A stretch of 64,000 bases of DNA from Asinibacterium sp. OR53 (GCF_000515315.1 NZ_KI911562.1:1384505-1448504), one strand, 5' to 3'. Positions 45,500 to 57,595 are shown, counted from the stretch's first letter. Translations and numbers: made by a program. Notes: a model not told the origin generated them from the letters alone.

Positions 45500-46828
<1,329 letters not shown>

Positions 46829-49093
46829 CTAAATGGTCTCCGTATCAAACCTATCAACTGTTTGTATTCCGGCCAGCGATTTTAACCGGCTCACCAGCTC
46901 TTCCAGCTCTTCTTTATCGTGCACAAACACTTTGATGGTGCCTTGGAACAGGCCTTCCTTCGACTCAATGGTCAAGGCAGCGATATTGATGCGCAGGTCG
47001 CCGCTGATTACATTGGTAATTTTATTAATGACACCCACATCATCGAGTCCCACGATCTTGAGACCGGTGAGGAACGATATCTCCTTGTTCTTGGCCCATT
47101 TGGTTTTTACTACGCGGTGCCCGTAATTGGCCAGGAGCTGGGCGGCATTGGGACAACTGGTGCGGTGTATGATGAGCCCTTTACCCGTGCTCACAAAACC
47201 AAATACGTCGTCGCCCGGGATGGGGTTACAGCATTTGGCCAATGAATACATGATCTTGTCGCTGCTTTCTCCGAAAATGATGAGTTCCGAGTCTTTGCGG
47301 TTGAAGGTTTTGTGGTGGGTATGGTCAACAGCAGGCTCGCCAACAATAAGGGGTTTGGGCTTAGGAATCTCCAGTTTATCGCCCAGCACCTGGAATTCTT
47401 TCAGTTCTTTGAGATCGATGGCCTTGGTAGCGATGCGGTAATGCAGGTCGAGCGAAGAAGGCGCTTTGTAAAACTGTACCAGTTCTTCTATGTTATACTG
47501 ACTGTAAGCGGCGCCCATGGCCTCCAGTTTCCGTTGCAGGAGGTATTTGCCGTCTTCTGCCACCTTTCTTTTTTCTTCGCGCAGTGCGTCTTTGATCTTG
47601 CTCCTGGCTTTGGCGGTTACCACGAAACTGAGCCAGTCTTCCGAAGGTTTTTGCTTGCTGCTGGTGATGATCTCCACCTGGTCGCCGCTGCGCAACTTAT
47701 GGCTGATGGGCACCAGCTTGTGGTGTACTTTGGCGCCGATACATTTGGTACCGATGGCCGAGTGGATGGCAAAAGCAAAATCCAGCGCTGTGCTGCCTGT
47801 GGGCAACATCTTCACTTCGCCCTTGGGCGTGTATACATAGATTTCCTCGGCGAGGAAAGAGGTCTTGAAATCCTGCAGGAAGTCCACACCATCGGCGGTA
47901 TCGGGTGTATTCAGGACTTCACGGATCTGTCCGAACCATTTATCGAAACGGTCCTCATCGTTGCTTCCTTCCTTGTATTTATAATGCGCTGCCAGTCCTT
48001 TTTCCGCGATCTCGTTCATCCGCTTGGTGCGGATCTGTACTTCCACCCATTTTCCCTGCGGGCCCATCACCGTTGTGTGCAAGGCTTCATACCCATTGCT
48101 TTTCGGGTTGCTGAGCCAGTCGCGCAGTCTTTCCGGAGAAGGCATGTACTCATCGGTGATCATGGAATAGACTTTCCAGCAATCTTCTTTTTCTTTTTCG
48201 GGAGGAGAGTCGAGTATCACACGGATGGCGAATAAATCGTATACCTCTTCAAAAGAAACACTTTTCTTTTTGATCTTGTTCCAGATGGAATGGATGCTTT
48301 TAGGCCTTCCGTAAATCTCGAAATGGAAGCCAGAGGCTGTGAGTTTTTCTTTTAACGGGCGGATGAATTCGTTGATATAGCGGGTGCGTTCCCTTTTGGT
48401 TTCAGACAACCGCTTGGCAATCTCGCGGTAGGCTTCGGGTTCGAGGTATTTCATCGACAGGTCTTCCAACTCTGTCTTGATGTTGTAAAGCCCCATGCGA
48501 TGGGCCAGCGGCGCATATACCCACACGGTTTCAGAAGCGATCTTCAGTTGTTTTTCGCGCTTCATGGAATCGAGCGTGCGCATATTGTGCAGGCGATCGG
48601 CCAGTTTGATGAGGATCACCCGCGGGTCATCGGTAAGGGTAAGCAGGATCTTCTTGAAGTTTTCGGCCTGCTGCGAAGTATTGGTGTCGATAACATTGGA
48701 AATCTTGGTCAGTCCATCTACGATCTTGGCAATCTCAGTCCCGAATTCGTGTTCCACATCTTCCAGGGTGATATCGGTATCTTCCACGGTATCGTGCAGC
48801 AGTGCGCAGATGGTGCTGCGTACGCCCAGGCCGATCTCTTCCACGCAGATCATAGCTACGGCGATGGGGTGCAGGATATAGGGCTCCCCGCTTTTGCGGC
48901 GCATGGTCTTGTGAGCATCGGCGGCCATTTCAAAAGCATGGCGCAACAGTTCCTTATCGCCTTTTTTCAGCTTGGGCCTGAGTGCGCGCAACAAGGCACG
49001 GTAATGCCTGACAATCTCATTTTTTTCCTGCTCGGGGCTGAGATTATAGGCGGGCAGCGGGGCATCGATCGTGATTACTTGTGTTGACTCCAT
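46829..49093 (-). CDS. Bifunctional (p)ppGpp synthetase/hydrolase RelA/SpoT
   Basis: 754 residues. The HD hydrolase domain is intact (YILHPIAVAMICVEEIGLG, ALLHDTVEDTDITLEDVEHE), the synthetase domain follows (YGRPKSIHSIWNKIKKKS, FAIRVILDSPPEKEKEDC, SNGYEALHTTVMGPQGKWVE), then TGS (VYTPKGEVKMLPTGSTALDF), a helical/zinc-finger region (AKCCNPIPGDDVFGFVSTGK) and C-terminal ACT domain. With both active centres it can make and destroy the alarmone (p)ppGpp. It starts 95 bases from the divergent ABC exporter gene. Confidence 0.96.
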   Translation of the reverse strand: MESTQVITIDAPLPAYNLSPEQEKNEIVRHYRALLRALRPKLKKGDKELLRHAFEMAADAHKTMRRKSGEPYILHPIAVAMICVEEIGLGVRSTICALLHDTVEDTDITLEDVEHEFGTEIAKIVDGLTKISNVIDTNTSQQAENFKKILLTLTDDPRVILIKLADRLHNMRTLDSMKREKQLKIASETVWVYAPLAHRMGLYNIKTELEDLSMKYLEPEAYREIAKRLSETKRERTRYINEFIRPLKEKLTASGFHFEIYGRPKSIHSIWNKIKKKSVSFEEVYDLFAIRVILDSPPEKEKEDCWKVYSMITDEYMPSPERLRDWLSNPKSNGYEALHTTVMGPQGKWVEVQIRTKRMNEIAEKGLAAHYKYKEGSNDEDRFDKWFGQIREVLNTPDTADGVDFLQDFKTSFLAEEIYVYTPKGEVKMLPTGSTALDFAFAIHSAIGTKCIGAKVHHKLVPISHKLRSGDQVEIITSSKQKPSEDWLSFVVTAKARSKIKDALREEKRKVAEDGKYLLQRKLEAMGAAYSQYNIEELVQFYKAPSSLDLHYRIATKAIDLKELKEFQVLGDKLEIPKPKPLIVGEPAVDHTHHKTFNRKDSELIIFGESSDKIMYSLAKCCNPIPGDDVFGFVSTGKGLIIHRTSCPNAAQLLANYGHRVVKTKWAKNKEISFLTGLKIVGLDDVGVINKITNVISGDLRINIAALTIESKEGLFQGTIKVFVHDKEELEELVSRLKSLAGIQTVDRFDTETI

Positions 49094-49187
49094 ATTCAGC
49101 TTACGAAATTACGGAATTCAAGAAGCATTTTGAATTACACGACCGGTAACAGCCTCCATACGAATCTTCGTACCTTTACATTCTATC

Positions 49188-51014
49188 ATGAGTGAGACGC
49201 CCAAAAAGAAGGTTTTCGATTTTTCATTGCTGGGAAGGGTTTTCCGTTTTGTAAAGCCATACCGGTGGTTATTTTACCTGAGTATTGTACTGGCCATTCT
49301 GATGGCCATATTTGCTCCTGTACGTCCTTATCTCATACAACTGACAGTTGATACAGCAACGGGCAAAGCCGTGCTGGCGCCGCAATGGCTGAAAGCTTTG
49401 TTGTTCGGGACCGATCTGAGTGATGCCACCCGGTTCATCATTGCCGTTACGCTTTTCCAGGTAGTCTTTTTGTTCGTGGAAACGACCATACGGTTCGTAT
49501 TTAGTTTTATTACGGCATGGATGGGACAAAGTGTGGTAAAGGATATGCGTATTACCGTGTACCGCAAGATACTGGGACTCAATTTGCGGCAATTCGACCG
49601 TACACCCATTGGCACACTGACCACGCGTACCATCAATGATATTGAAAGTATCAATGATATTTTTTCAGACGGATTGATCCCGATCATCGCTGATCTGCTC
49701 ACCATCGTCATTACATTGGGTACTATGTTCTGGATGGATTGGCGCCTGACACTGATCTGCCTGGTGCCTTTTCCGGTGATGATCGTAGCCACGTATTATT
49801 TTAAGGAGAGCGTGAACAAAAGTTTCATCCGGGTAAGGAATGCAGTGGCCAGTCTCAATGCTTTTGTGCAGGAGCACATTACCGGTATGCAGGTGGTGCA
49901 GGCTTTTTCGGCAGAAGAGCGCGAGTTTACCAAGTTTAAAAAGATCAACAGCGAGCACCGCAACGCCAATATCAAAGCCATTTTCGCTTATTCTGTTTTC
50001 TTTCCCGTGGTGGAGGTAGTGCTGGCGCTGAGTATGGGCTTCCTGGTATGGTGGATCGCCGACCGTTCGCTGGATGCGGGATTGCTGATTGCCTTTATCC
50101 TTTACCTTAACCAGATATTCAGACCGCTGCGGGTGATCGCCGATAAATTCAATGTGTTGCAGATGGGTATGATTGCGGCGGAAAGGGTGTTGAAAGTGCT
50201 GGATAATACCGATGAGATCGTACCGGTTGCCGAAGGGGCTTACCAGCCAGCGCATATCCGGGGAGCGATACGTTTTGAAAAAGTGTGGTTTGCTTATATC
50301 GATGAACAATATGTATTGAAGGATATCGATTTTGAAGTGAAAGCAGGCCAGACGGTGGCATTGGTAGGGCATACCGGCAGCGGAAAGACTTCCATCATCA
50401 GCCTGCTGAACAGGCTTTACCACATACAAAAAGGGTCGATCAAAATAGATGGGGTGAATGTGGAAGATTATGAGCTCGACTGTTTGAGAAAGGGTATTGG
50501 TGTAGTGCTGCAGGACGTGTTCCTGTTTTCGGGTTCGGTCATGGATAATATCACTTTACGTAACCCGGATATTTCGAGGGGCCAGGTGATAGAGGCAGCT
50601 AAAATGATTGGGGTCCATGATTTCATCATGCAATTACCGGGCGGATATGATTACAATGTAATGGAAAGGGGCAGCACCCTGAGCCTGGGACAGCGCCAGT
50701 TGCTGTCGTTCATCAGGGCGCTTTTGTACAACCCCTCCATACTGATCCTGGACGAAGCCACTTCATCGGTTGACACAGAAAGCGAACAACTCATTGAGAG
50801 AGCGATAGATACGCTCATCTCGGGCCGAACTTCCATCGTTATTGCCCACCGGCTTTCCACCATCCGCAAGGCCGATAAAATCATTGTACTCGACAAGGGT
50901 GAGATCAGGGAAACCGGTAACCACGAAGAGCTTTTGTTGCTGGGTGGTTTTTATGCCAAATTGCATGAAATGCAGTTCGAAAAGCAAAAACAAAAAGTGG
51001 CAGTGGCCGGCTGA
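49188..51014 (+). CDS. ABC exporter, fused permease and ATPase
   Basis: 608 residues. Membrane domain with about six helices (YLSIVLAILMAIFAPVRPYL), then ATPase with Walker A GHTGSGKT, signature LSLGQRQLL in place of the usual LSGGQ, Walker B ILILDEATSSVD and His in IAHRLST. A half-transporter of the MDR/MsbA type, perhaps a homodimer; the substrate is unknown. It has the overall make-up of the Bacteroidota exporters that stand before the atp operon only by chance of position. atpB starts 46 bases downstream. Confidence 0.92.
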   Translation: MSETPKKKVFDFSLLGRVFRFVKPYRWLFYLSIVLAILMAIFAPVRPYLIQLTVDTATGKAVLAPQWLKALLFGTDLSDATRFIIAVTLFQVVFLFVETTIRFVFSFITAWMGQSVVKDMRITVYRKILGLNLRQFDRTPIGTLTTRTINDIESINDIFSDGLIPIIADLLTIVITLGTMFWMDWRLTLICLVPFPVMIVATYYFKESVNKSFIRVRNAVASLNAFVQEHITGMQVVQAFSAEEREFTKFKKINSEHRNANIKAIFAYSVFFPVVEVVLALSMGFLVWWIADRSLDAGLLIAFILYLNQIFRPLRVIADKFNVLQMGMIAAERVLKVLDNTDEIVPVAEGAYQPAHIRGAIRFEKVWFAYIDEQYVLKDIDFEVKAGQTVALVGHTGSGKTSIISLLNRLYHIQKGSIKIDGVNVEDYELDCLRKGIGVVLQDVFLFSGSVMDNITLRNPDISRGQVIEAAKMIGVHDFIMQLPGGYDYNVMERGSTLSLGQRQLLSFIRALLYNPSILILDEATSSVDTESEQLIERAIDTLISGRTSIVIAHRLSTIRKADKIIVLDKGEIRETGNHEELLLLGGFYAKLHEMQFEKQKQKVAVAG

Positions 51015-51032
51015 TTTTACCCCCCATACCCC

Positions 51033-51040
51033 TATCTTTG
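51033..51040 (+). promoter_or_regulatory. -7 promoter element of the atp operon
   Basis: TATCTTTG, full TAnnTTTG match, 20 bases before the atpB ATG, after the ABC exporter stop. No TTG at the proper distance. Confidence 0.4.
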
Positions 51041-51060
51041 CGCCAAATTTCGGAACAGGT

Positions 51061-52194
51061 ATGAGCCTCAGAAGTGTACAATCTTTACTGGTAGCGACTT
51101 TCGGCCTTTTATTGATAACTTTTTCTAATGTAAGCCTTGCCCAGGATTCAGCCCATGCCGCGGCTGTTGAAGGGAAAGAAGCAGCCCATGCTGAAAAGGA
51201 AGGAAAATTTAATGTTACCGAAACAATTCTCGAGCACATCAAAGACAGTCACAGCTGGCATCTTTGGGGGCATACCTCCATACATCTTCCGGTAATTCTT
51301 TATTCTGATAAAGGATTGGAATCTTTTTCTTCCAGCAACCTGATGAATGAACATCACGAACAAGTGGTGTATAATGGTCATTATCCTTACAAAGTAGTGG
51401 ACGGTAAGATCAGGGTGGTGAATGCAGATGGTTCAGTGAACAAAGAAGCTTCAGCCAGGGTTTGGGATTTCTCCATCACCAAAAATGTAACGGCCTTATT
51501 GGTAAGTGTAACCCTGTTAATGCTGATCTTCCTTTCTGTTGCTGCGGCATACAAAAAGAGAGGTGTTAAATCGGCGCCCAGGGGTTTGCAGTCTTTCATG
51601 GAACCTGTGATCCTGTTTGTGCGCGATGAAGTGGCCAAGCCCAATATCGGCCATCACTATATCAAATACATGCCGTTCCTGCTCAGTCTTTTTTTCCTGA
51701 TATTGATCAATAATTTCCTGGGTCTGATCCCTTTCTTTCCCGGTGGAGCCAATTTGAGCGGTAATATCGCTTTTACAATGACGCTGGCAGTATGTGTGTT
51801 CGTTGTAGTAAATATCAAGGGAAATAAAAGTTACTGGGAACATATTTTCTGGATGCCGGGTATGCACTGGAGCATGAAATTGTTCCTGGCGCCTATTGAA
51901 CTGATCGGTGTTTTCATCAAACCTATTTCGTTGATGGTGCGATTGTTCGCCAACCTAACGGCCGGTCACATCCTGGTGTTGAGTTTGGTTTGTTTGATCT
52001 TTATCTTTAAAACAGTATATGCTTCAGCGATAGCGGTGCCGTTTGCAGTGTTCATCAGTTTGATTGAGTTGCTGGTAGCATTTTTGCAGGCGTATATTTT
52101 TGCGATGCTCAGTGCGATGTATATAGGAATGGCGATAGAAGAGCATCACCATCATGGCGATCATGAGCCGCATTATCACGAATCGGAAGATTAA
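51061..52194 (+). CDS. atpB: ATP synthase F0 subunit a
   Basis: 377 residues from ATG 51061 (the open frame runs 73 codons further up over the end of the ABC gene). A signal-like N-terminus (VQSLLVATFGLLLITFSNVS) and a His/Ala-rich periplasmic extension typical of Bacteroidota, then five or six membrane helices. The essential Arg is in LMVRLFANLTAGHILVLSLV. The C-terminus is His-rich. Forms the proton half-channels. First gene of atpBEFHA. Confidence 0.95.
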   Translation: MSLRSVQSLLVATFGLLLITFSNVSLAQDSAHAAAVEGKEAAHAEKEGKFNVTETILEHIKDSHSWHLWGHTSIHLPVILYSDKGLESFSSSNLMNEHHEQVVYNGHYPYKVVDGKIRVVNADGSVNKEASARVWDFSITKNVTALLVSVTLLMLIFLSVAAAYKKRGVKSAPRGLQSFMEPVILFVRDEVAKPNIGHHYIKYMPFLLSLFFLILINNFLGLIPFFPGGANLSGNIAFTMTLAVCVFVVVNIKGNKSYWEHIFWMPGMHWSMKLFLAPIELIGVFIKPISLMVRLFANLTAGHILVLSLVCLIFIFKTVYASAIAVPFAVFISLIELLVAFLQAYIFAMLSAMYIGMAIEEHHHHGDHEPHYHESED

Positions 52195-52215
52195 TTTTTT
52201 TTCAATAACAATTAA

Positions 52216-52440
<225 letters not shown>

Positions 52441-52535
52441 TCCATCAAACGCATTATACAGACCTGAAGCACAGGGCGGAGGGTCTGTATAATCTTCATC
52501 TTGAGAAAGTTTACAATCCAGATAAACAGTTACTT

Positions 52536-53045
52536 ATGTTATTAGAAATAAACCCTTTGGTACTGCCTGATGTAGGGCTGGCATTTTGGAGCCTCATTGC
52601 GTTCCTCGTACTGCTATTCGTATTGGGAAAGTTCGCCTGGAAGCCGATCATGAAAGCGATCAGCGAAAGGGAGCAGGGCATTGAAGATGCTTTGGCCAAG
52701 GCCGATAAGGTGAAAGCTGAAATGGTGGCTTTGCAGAGCGAGAATGAAACCATGATCAACAAGGCCCGTGAAGAAAGAGCAAAGATGCTGAAAGAAGCCA
52801 AAGAAACTGCCGAGAAAATGGTTTCAGAAGCGAAGGACAAAGCCAAATCTGAGTACGACAGGATTGTTGCCGAAGCACAGCAGGCCATCACCCAGCAGAA
52901 AAATGCAGCGCTGACCGATGTGAAAAACCAGGTGGGAAGCCTGGTGGTGGAAGTGGCTGAAAAAGTGTTGCGTCGTGAGCTGGCTGATAAAACAGGCCAG
53001 GAGAAATACATCAAGGACTTAGCTGAAGGAGTAAAATTAAATTGA
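52536..53045 (+). CDS. atpF: ATP synthase F0 subunit b
   Basis: 169 residues. N-terminal membrane helix (LAFWSLIAFLVLLFVLGKFA) followed by a long charged helix (KADKVKAEMVALQSENETM, KEAKETAEKMVSEAKDKAK) forming the peripheral stalk. Lies 95 bases after atpE. Confidence 0.95.
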   Translation: MLLEINPLVLPDVGLAFWSLIAFLVLLFVLGKFAWKPIMKAISEREQGIEDALAKADKVKAEMVALQSENETMINKAREERAKMLKEAKETAEKMVSEAKDKAKSEYDRIVAEAQQAITQQKNAALTDVKNQVGSLVVEVAEKVLRRELADKTGQEKYIKDLAEGVKLN

Positions 53046-53061
53046 TTCTTTAAAAGAGAAT

Positions 53062-53625
53062 ATGCCAAATCAAAGATTAGCGAGCAGGTATGCAAAGAGT
53101 CTGATTGACCTGGCGATAGATAAGGGTCAGTTGGAAGCGGTGTACGCCGATATGTTGTACCTGAAGGCAGTGTGCAAGAGCAGCCGGGAATTCCTGTTGC
53201 TGTTGCGCAGTCCTATTATCAAGGGCGACCAGAAGAACAGCATCATTACTGCTGTAACGAAAGGTAAAGTGAGTGAACTCACTGCTGCTTTCAATCATCT
53301 GCTGGTGAAGAAAGGAAGGGAAAGTGATCTGCCGGAGATCGTTGCTGCATTCATTGAACAATACCAGCAACTGAAAGGCATACACAGTGTTACGCTCACA
53401 ACGGCAGCGCCTATCAGCGAAGAACTGAAACAGGCGATCTGCCAGAAAGTGCAATCTGAAAGGGCATTGGGCACAGTTGAGCTGGAGACCAAAACAGATG
53501 AGCGATTGATCGGCGGTTTTGTGTTGGAGTTTGATAACAACCTGGTGGATGCGAGTATCCTGCGCGATCTGAAAGATATCAAGAACCAATTCCTCCGGAA
53601 CGATTATATTCATCAAATAAGATAA
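53062..53625 (+). CDS. atpH: ATP synthase F1 subunit delta
   Basis: 187 residues. NQRLASRYAKSLIDLAIDKG at the N-terminus and DERLIGGFVLEFDNNLVDAS at the C-terminus are the delta (OSCP) signatures. It ties the peripheral stalk to the alpha3beta3 head. Starts 16 bases after atpF. Confidence 0.96.
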   Translation: MPNQRLASRYAKSLIDLAIDKGQLEAVYADMLYLKAVCKSSREFLLLLRSPIIKGDQKNSIITAVTKGKVSELTAAFNHLLVKKGRESDLPEIVAAFIEQYQQLKGIHSVTLTTAAPISEELKQAICQKVQSERALGTVELETKTDERLIGGFVLEFDNNLVDASILRDLKDIKNQFLRNDYIHQIR

Positions 53626-53656
53626 TCAACAAGCATAACTTTTAAAAGTATATACC

Positions 53657-55234
53657 ATGGTGGACATTAAACCCGACGAGATATCAGCGATACTGAAGCA
53701 GCAGCTGAGCAATTTCAATGCTTCGGCTGATCTCGAAGAAGTGGGAACCGTATTGCAGGTAGGCGACGGTATTGCCCGCGTATACGGCCTGAACGGTGTA
53801 CGCAGCGGTGAGCTGGTACAATTCGATAATGGTGTAAAAGCCATCGCCCTGAACCTGGAAGAAGATAATGTGGGTGTGGTATTGATGGGTGAGAGCAGCG
53901 GGATACGTGAAGGAGATAAAGTAAAAAGGACTGGCCAGATCGCTTCTATCAAAGTAGGAGAAGGTGTAGTAGGCCGTGTGATCAATACACTGGGTGAACC
54001 CATCGATGGTAAAGGTCCCATTGCCGGTGAATTGTATGAAATGCCCCTGGAGCGTAAAGCCCCTGGTGTAATTTATCGCGAGCCGGTAAAAGAACCCCTG
54101 CAAACAGGTATCAAAGCGATCGACGCGATGATCCCCATCGGACGCGGACAGCGTGAGTTGGTGATCGGTGACCGCCAGACCGGTAAGACCGCTATCTGTA
54201 TCGATACCATCATCAACCAGAAAGAATTTTACGATGCAGGCAAGCCTGTATATTGTATTTATGTAGCGATCGGACAAAAAGCATCTACCGTAGCCGGTGT
54301 GATGAAGACCCTGGCCGATAATGGTGCGATGGCGTACACTACGATCGTATCGGCATCTGCATCAGATCCTGCTCCGCAGCAGTTCTATGCACCATTCGCC
54401 GGTGCTGCGATCGGAGAATTTTTCCGTGATACCGGTCGCCCTGCACTGATCATTTATGATGACCTGTCCAAGCAGGCGGTGGCTTACCGTGAGGTATCAT
54501 TGCTGCTGAGAAGGCCACCCGGACGTGAAGCATATCCTGGTGACGTATTCTACCTGCACAGCCGTTTGCTGGAGCGTGCAGCCAAAGTGATCAACAATGA
54601 TTCTGTTGCCAAGAATATGAACGATTTGCCCGCTTCTATCAAGCACCTGGTGAAAGGTGGTGGTTCGCTCACAGCGCTGCCCATCATTGAAACACAGGCT
54701 GGCGACGTATCTGCATACATTCCTACCAACGTGATCTCTATTACCGACGGACAGATATTCCTGGAAGGTAACCTGTTCAACGCAGGTATCCGTCCGGCTA
54801 TCAACGTAGGTATCTCAGTAAGCCGTGTGGGTGGTAACGCGCAGATCAAGTCGATGAAAAAAGTTGCCGGTACACTGAAGCTCGACCAGGCGCTGTACCG
54901 CGAGCTGGAAGCGTTCTCTAAATTCGGTGGCGACCTCGATGCTGCTACCAAATCAGTGATCGACAAAGGTGCCCGTAACGTGGAAGTGCTGAAACAGGCG
55001 CAGTATACACCATTCTCTGTAGAAAAACAGGTAGCCATCATTTACCTGGGTACACAAGGACTTTTACGCGATATTGCTGTAAAGAAGGTGAAAGAGTTTG
55101 AAAGCCATTTCCTGATGGAAATGGAAAACAAACTGCCTGATGTACTGGCTGAGTTCAAAAAAGGTAACCTGCCTGAAGAAGGATTGAACAAGATGACCGA
55201 GCTGGCCAAGAGCCTGGCGGTTCAGTATAAATAA
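53657..55234 (+). CDS. atpA: ATP synthase F1 subunit alpha
   Basis: 525 residues. Walker [34 protein letters not shown], and the [20 protein letters not shown] stretch are all present. Non-catalytic nucleotide-binding subunit of F1. In the usual Bacteroidota order atpG follows it; here the next feature is a strong terminator and then a TonB receptor. atpG, atpD and atpC are not in this window. Confidence 0.98.
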   Translation: MVDIKPDEISAILKQQLSNFNASADLEEVGTVLQVGDGIARVYGLNGVRSGELVQFDNGVKAIALNLEEDNVGVVLMGESSGIREGDKVKRTGQIASIKVGEGVVGRVINTLGEPIDGKGPIAGELYEMPLERKAPGVIYREPVKEPLQTGIKAIDAMIPIGRGQRELVIGDRQTGKTAICIDTIINQKEFYDAGKPVYCIYVAIGQKASTVAGVMKTLADNGAMAYTTIVSASASDPAPQQFYAPFAGAAIGEFFRDTGRPALIIYDDLSKQAVAYREVSLLLRRPPGREAYPGDVFYLHSRLLERAAKVINNDSVAKNMNDLPASIKHLVKGGGSLTALPIIETQAGDVSAYIPTNVISITDGQIFLEGNLFNAGIRPAINVGISVSRVGGNAQIKSMKKVAGTLKLDQALYRELEAFSKFGGDLDAATKSVIDKGARNVEVLKQAQYTPFSVEKQVAIIYLGTQGLLRDIAVKKVKEFESHFLMEMENKLPDVLAEFKKGNLPEEGLNKMTELAKSLAVQYK

Positions 55235-55254
55235 GTAGTTCATAGATTGATTTT

Positions 55255-55315
55255 AATCACCCTTTCTCTTTGCCCTGGGTTTGAACCCAGGGCAAAGAGA
55301 AAGGGTGATTTTTTT
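55255..55315 (+). terminator. 56-bp perfect palindrome/terminator after atpA
   Basis: Arms 55255-55281 and 55284-55310 are perfect 27-base inverted copies with TG between them (core CTTTGCCCTGGGTT), and the right arm runs into TTTTT (55311-55315). Stem length far exceeds an ordinary intrinsic terminator. It ends the atp operon 20 bases after the stop codon. Confidence 0.9.
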
Positions 55316-55387
55316 ATTACCGCTCATCCAAATATTTTTGTTTATAAAATAAACTACTTTATGTTCGTGTTCCAAAACTGGGTGATA

Positions 55388-57595
55388 ATGAAAAAATGGA
55401 TCATGATATTGGTTGGCCTGGGGTTGTCGGGTATTGCCGGCGCACAGGTGCGGATCACAGGTAAAGTAAAAGATGTGAAAGGCCATATACTGCCTGGAGC
55501 CAGTATTGTAGTGAAAGGTTCATACGATGGCGGCGTTGCCGATTCGGCAGGCCATTTTTCATTTAAAACATTTGAAAAAGGCGAGCAGGTGCTGGTGGCG
55601 TCCTTGCTTGGTTATAAATCAGCGGAAGAAAAAATAACGATCGGAACTACTCCCATTGAAATTTCTTTTGCTTTGAAAGAAGAGATCAGCGAATTGAAAG
55701 CAGTAACCGTTACCGCAGGAAGTTTTGAAGCAGGTGACAGGAAGAAGGCAGCTACGGTATTGTCGTCTTTGGATGTATATACCACCGGAGGCGCCAATGC
55801 CGATATCACCGCGGTGGTCAAGACGCTTCCGGGTGCTCAGCAGGTAGGCGAGCAGGAAGGATTGTTTGTGCGTGGAGGCGCAGGCTATGAAGCCAAACAA
55901 TTTATAGATGGTACCCTGGTGAACAATCCTTTCCAGGCCAGCGTGCCTGATATCGCTTCCCGCGGAAGGTTTGCCCCGAATTTATTCAAAGGAACCATTT
56001 TTAGTACCGGTGGTTATTCTGCATTGTACGGCCAGGCGCTTTCTTCTGCGTTGATCATGGAGAGCATAGACATTCCCGACCGTTCGGAGGCCACAGCTTC
56101 TATCTCTACTGTTTTCCTGGGTGCTGGCATGCAAAAAGTAGCGAAGGATAAACAGTCTTCCTTCGGTATGAATTATGGGTATACCAACCTGATACCTTAT
56201 TTCGCGGTGGTGAAACAGAAGCCCGATTACTTCAGGATACCACAACTCCATTCGGCCGATGCTAATTTTCGCATCAAGACCAAAACAGGCGGCATGATTA
56301 AATATTATACCACTTTCGGTGCCATCGACGCGGGCCTGCGCCGACCCAACATCAACGATCCTTCTTTGAAGAATGCATTTGGATTACAGAATACGAACTG
56401 GTACAATAACCTCAGCTGGCGCGAGAACCTGGGCAATGGCTGGAAAATGAACCTGGGCTTTAGTTTCAGCACCGACCACAGCAATATTTCACAGCAGATA
56501 CAAAACCAGCAGAATGTACCGGTAACAACAGGTACTCCCTGGATAGATACCAGCAATTTCAACCTTATTACCAGGGGCGATCTTACACAGTTGAAAGCAG
56601 TATGGGATAAGCGCATCAGCGGTATCAGCGTGATCCGTTTTGGCGGGGAGTACATGTATTTCTATAACAAGAACCTGTACAACGGTTATCGTTCGGTGCT
56701 GCCAGATCATTTGAAGTCACTGTTTGCAGAAGCGGATCTTTATATCACCAATGAACTGGCTGCTAAAGTGGGTGGCCGGTTTGAACATTCATCCGTAATT
56801 GATAAAGCTGATTTTGCCCCCAGGGTATCGCTGGCGTATAAAACCGGTAAGAACGCACAAATGAGTATTGCATACGGCGTTTTCTATCAGAAACCGGAGA
56901 ATACATACCTCTATATTACACGCAACTTCAATTACACAAAAGCCACACATTATATCATCAATTATATCAAAACCACTGCGCTGCAAACATTTCGTGTAGA
57001 AGCTTATTATAAAAAATACGACGACCTGTTGAAGACCTTTCCGGCCTATGATAACAGCGGTGCCGGGGATGCAAAAGGAGTTGAATTGTTTTGGCGCGAT
57101 AAGAAAACATTCAAGGGGCTGGATTACTGGTTGAGTTATTCATATCTCGATACGAAAAGGAATTACCTCAATTTTCCCCGGGAATTGCAACCCAGTTTTG
57201 CTGCGAATCATACCGCTTCGGTAGTGGTCAAGCGTTTTGTAAGCAGCATTAATACGGGATTCAATGTTACCTATTCATTTGCTACCGGCAGACCTTATTA
57301 TAACCTGATGCAAAACGGCAATCAATATGTTATTGCCGACCAGGGCAAGACCGTCAACTATAATAGCCTGGGATTCAGTATGAATTACCTGACTTCGATG
57401 GGTAAAGCCTTTGGGGTGTTTGTAGTATCGGTAACCAATGTGCTCGACAACAAACAGGTATTCGGTTACAACTATTCTTATGATGGTAGCCGGAAAGAAG
57501 CCATAACACTTCCCGCACCTCAATTCTTTTTCGTAGGATTGTTCCTGAGCTGGGGTGTGGACAGGAGGCAGGATGCGATCAATAATAACTTGTAA
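55388..57595 (+). CDS. TonB-dependent receptor
   Basis: 735 residues from ATG 55388, which begins a signal peptide (MKKWIMILVGLGLSGIAGAQ); an ATG at 55361 would add 9 residues. Carboxypeptidase-regulatory domain (VRITGKVKDVKGHILPGASI), plug (VLSSLDVYTTGGANADITAV, VKTLPGAQQVGEQEGLFVRG, FSTGGYSALYGQALSSALIM), and a barrel ending in APQFFFVGLFLSWGVDRRQD. Ligand unknown; no SusD partner. A TPR-like exported protein follows 42 bases later, likely in one operon. Confidence 0.9.
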   Translation: MKKWIMILVGLGLSGIAGAQVRITGKVKDVKGHILPGASIVVKGSYDGGVADSAGHFSFKTFEKGEQVLVASLLGYKSAEEKITIGTTPIEISFALKEEISELKAVTVTAGSFEAGDRKKAATVLSSLDVYTTGGANADITAVVKTLPGAQQVGEQEGLFVRGGAGYEAKQFIDGTLVNNPFQASVPDIASRGRFAPNLFKGTIFSTGGYSALYGQALSSALIMESIDIPDRSEATASISTVFLGAGMQKVAKDKQSSFGMNYGYTNLIPYFAVVKQKPDYFRIPQLHSADANFRIKTKTGGMIKYYTTFGAIDAGLRRPNINDPSLKNAFGLQNTNWYNNLSWRENLGNGWKMNLGFSFSTDHSNISQQIQNQQNVPVTTGTPWIDTSNFNLITRGDLTQLKAVWDKRISGISVIRFGGEYMYFYNKNLYNGYRSVLPDHLKSLFAEADLYITNELAAKVGGRFEHSSVIDKADFAPRVSLAYKTGKNAQMSIAYGVFYQKPENTYLYITRNFNYTKATHYIINYIKTTALQTFRVEAYYKKYDDLLKTFPAYDNSGAGDAKGVELFWRDKKTFKGLDYWLSYSYLDTKRNYLNFPRELQPSFAANHTASVVVKRFVSSINTGFNVTYSFATGRPYYNLMQNGNQYVIADQGKTVNYNSLGFSMNYLTSMGKAFGVFVVSVTNVLDNKQVFGYNYSYDGSRKEAITLPAPQFFFVGLFLSWGVDRRQDAINNNL

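Noticed and set aside
47312-48235. 307-codon plus-strand frame within relA/spoT
   Set aside because: Antisense shadow of a well-conserved gene.
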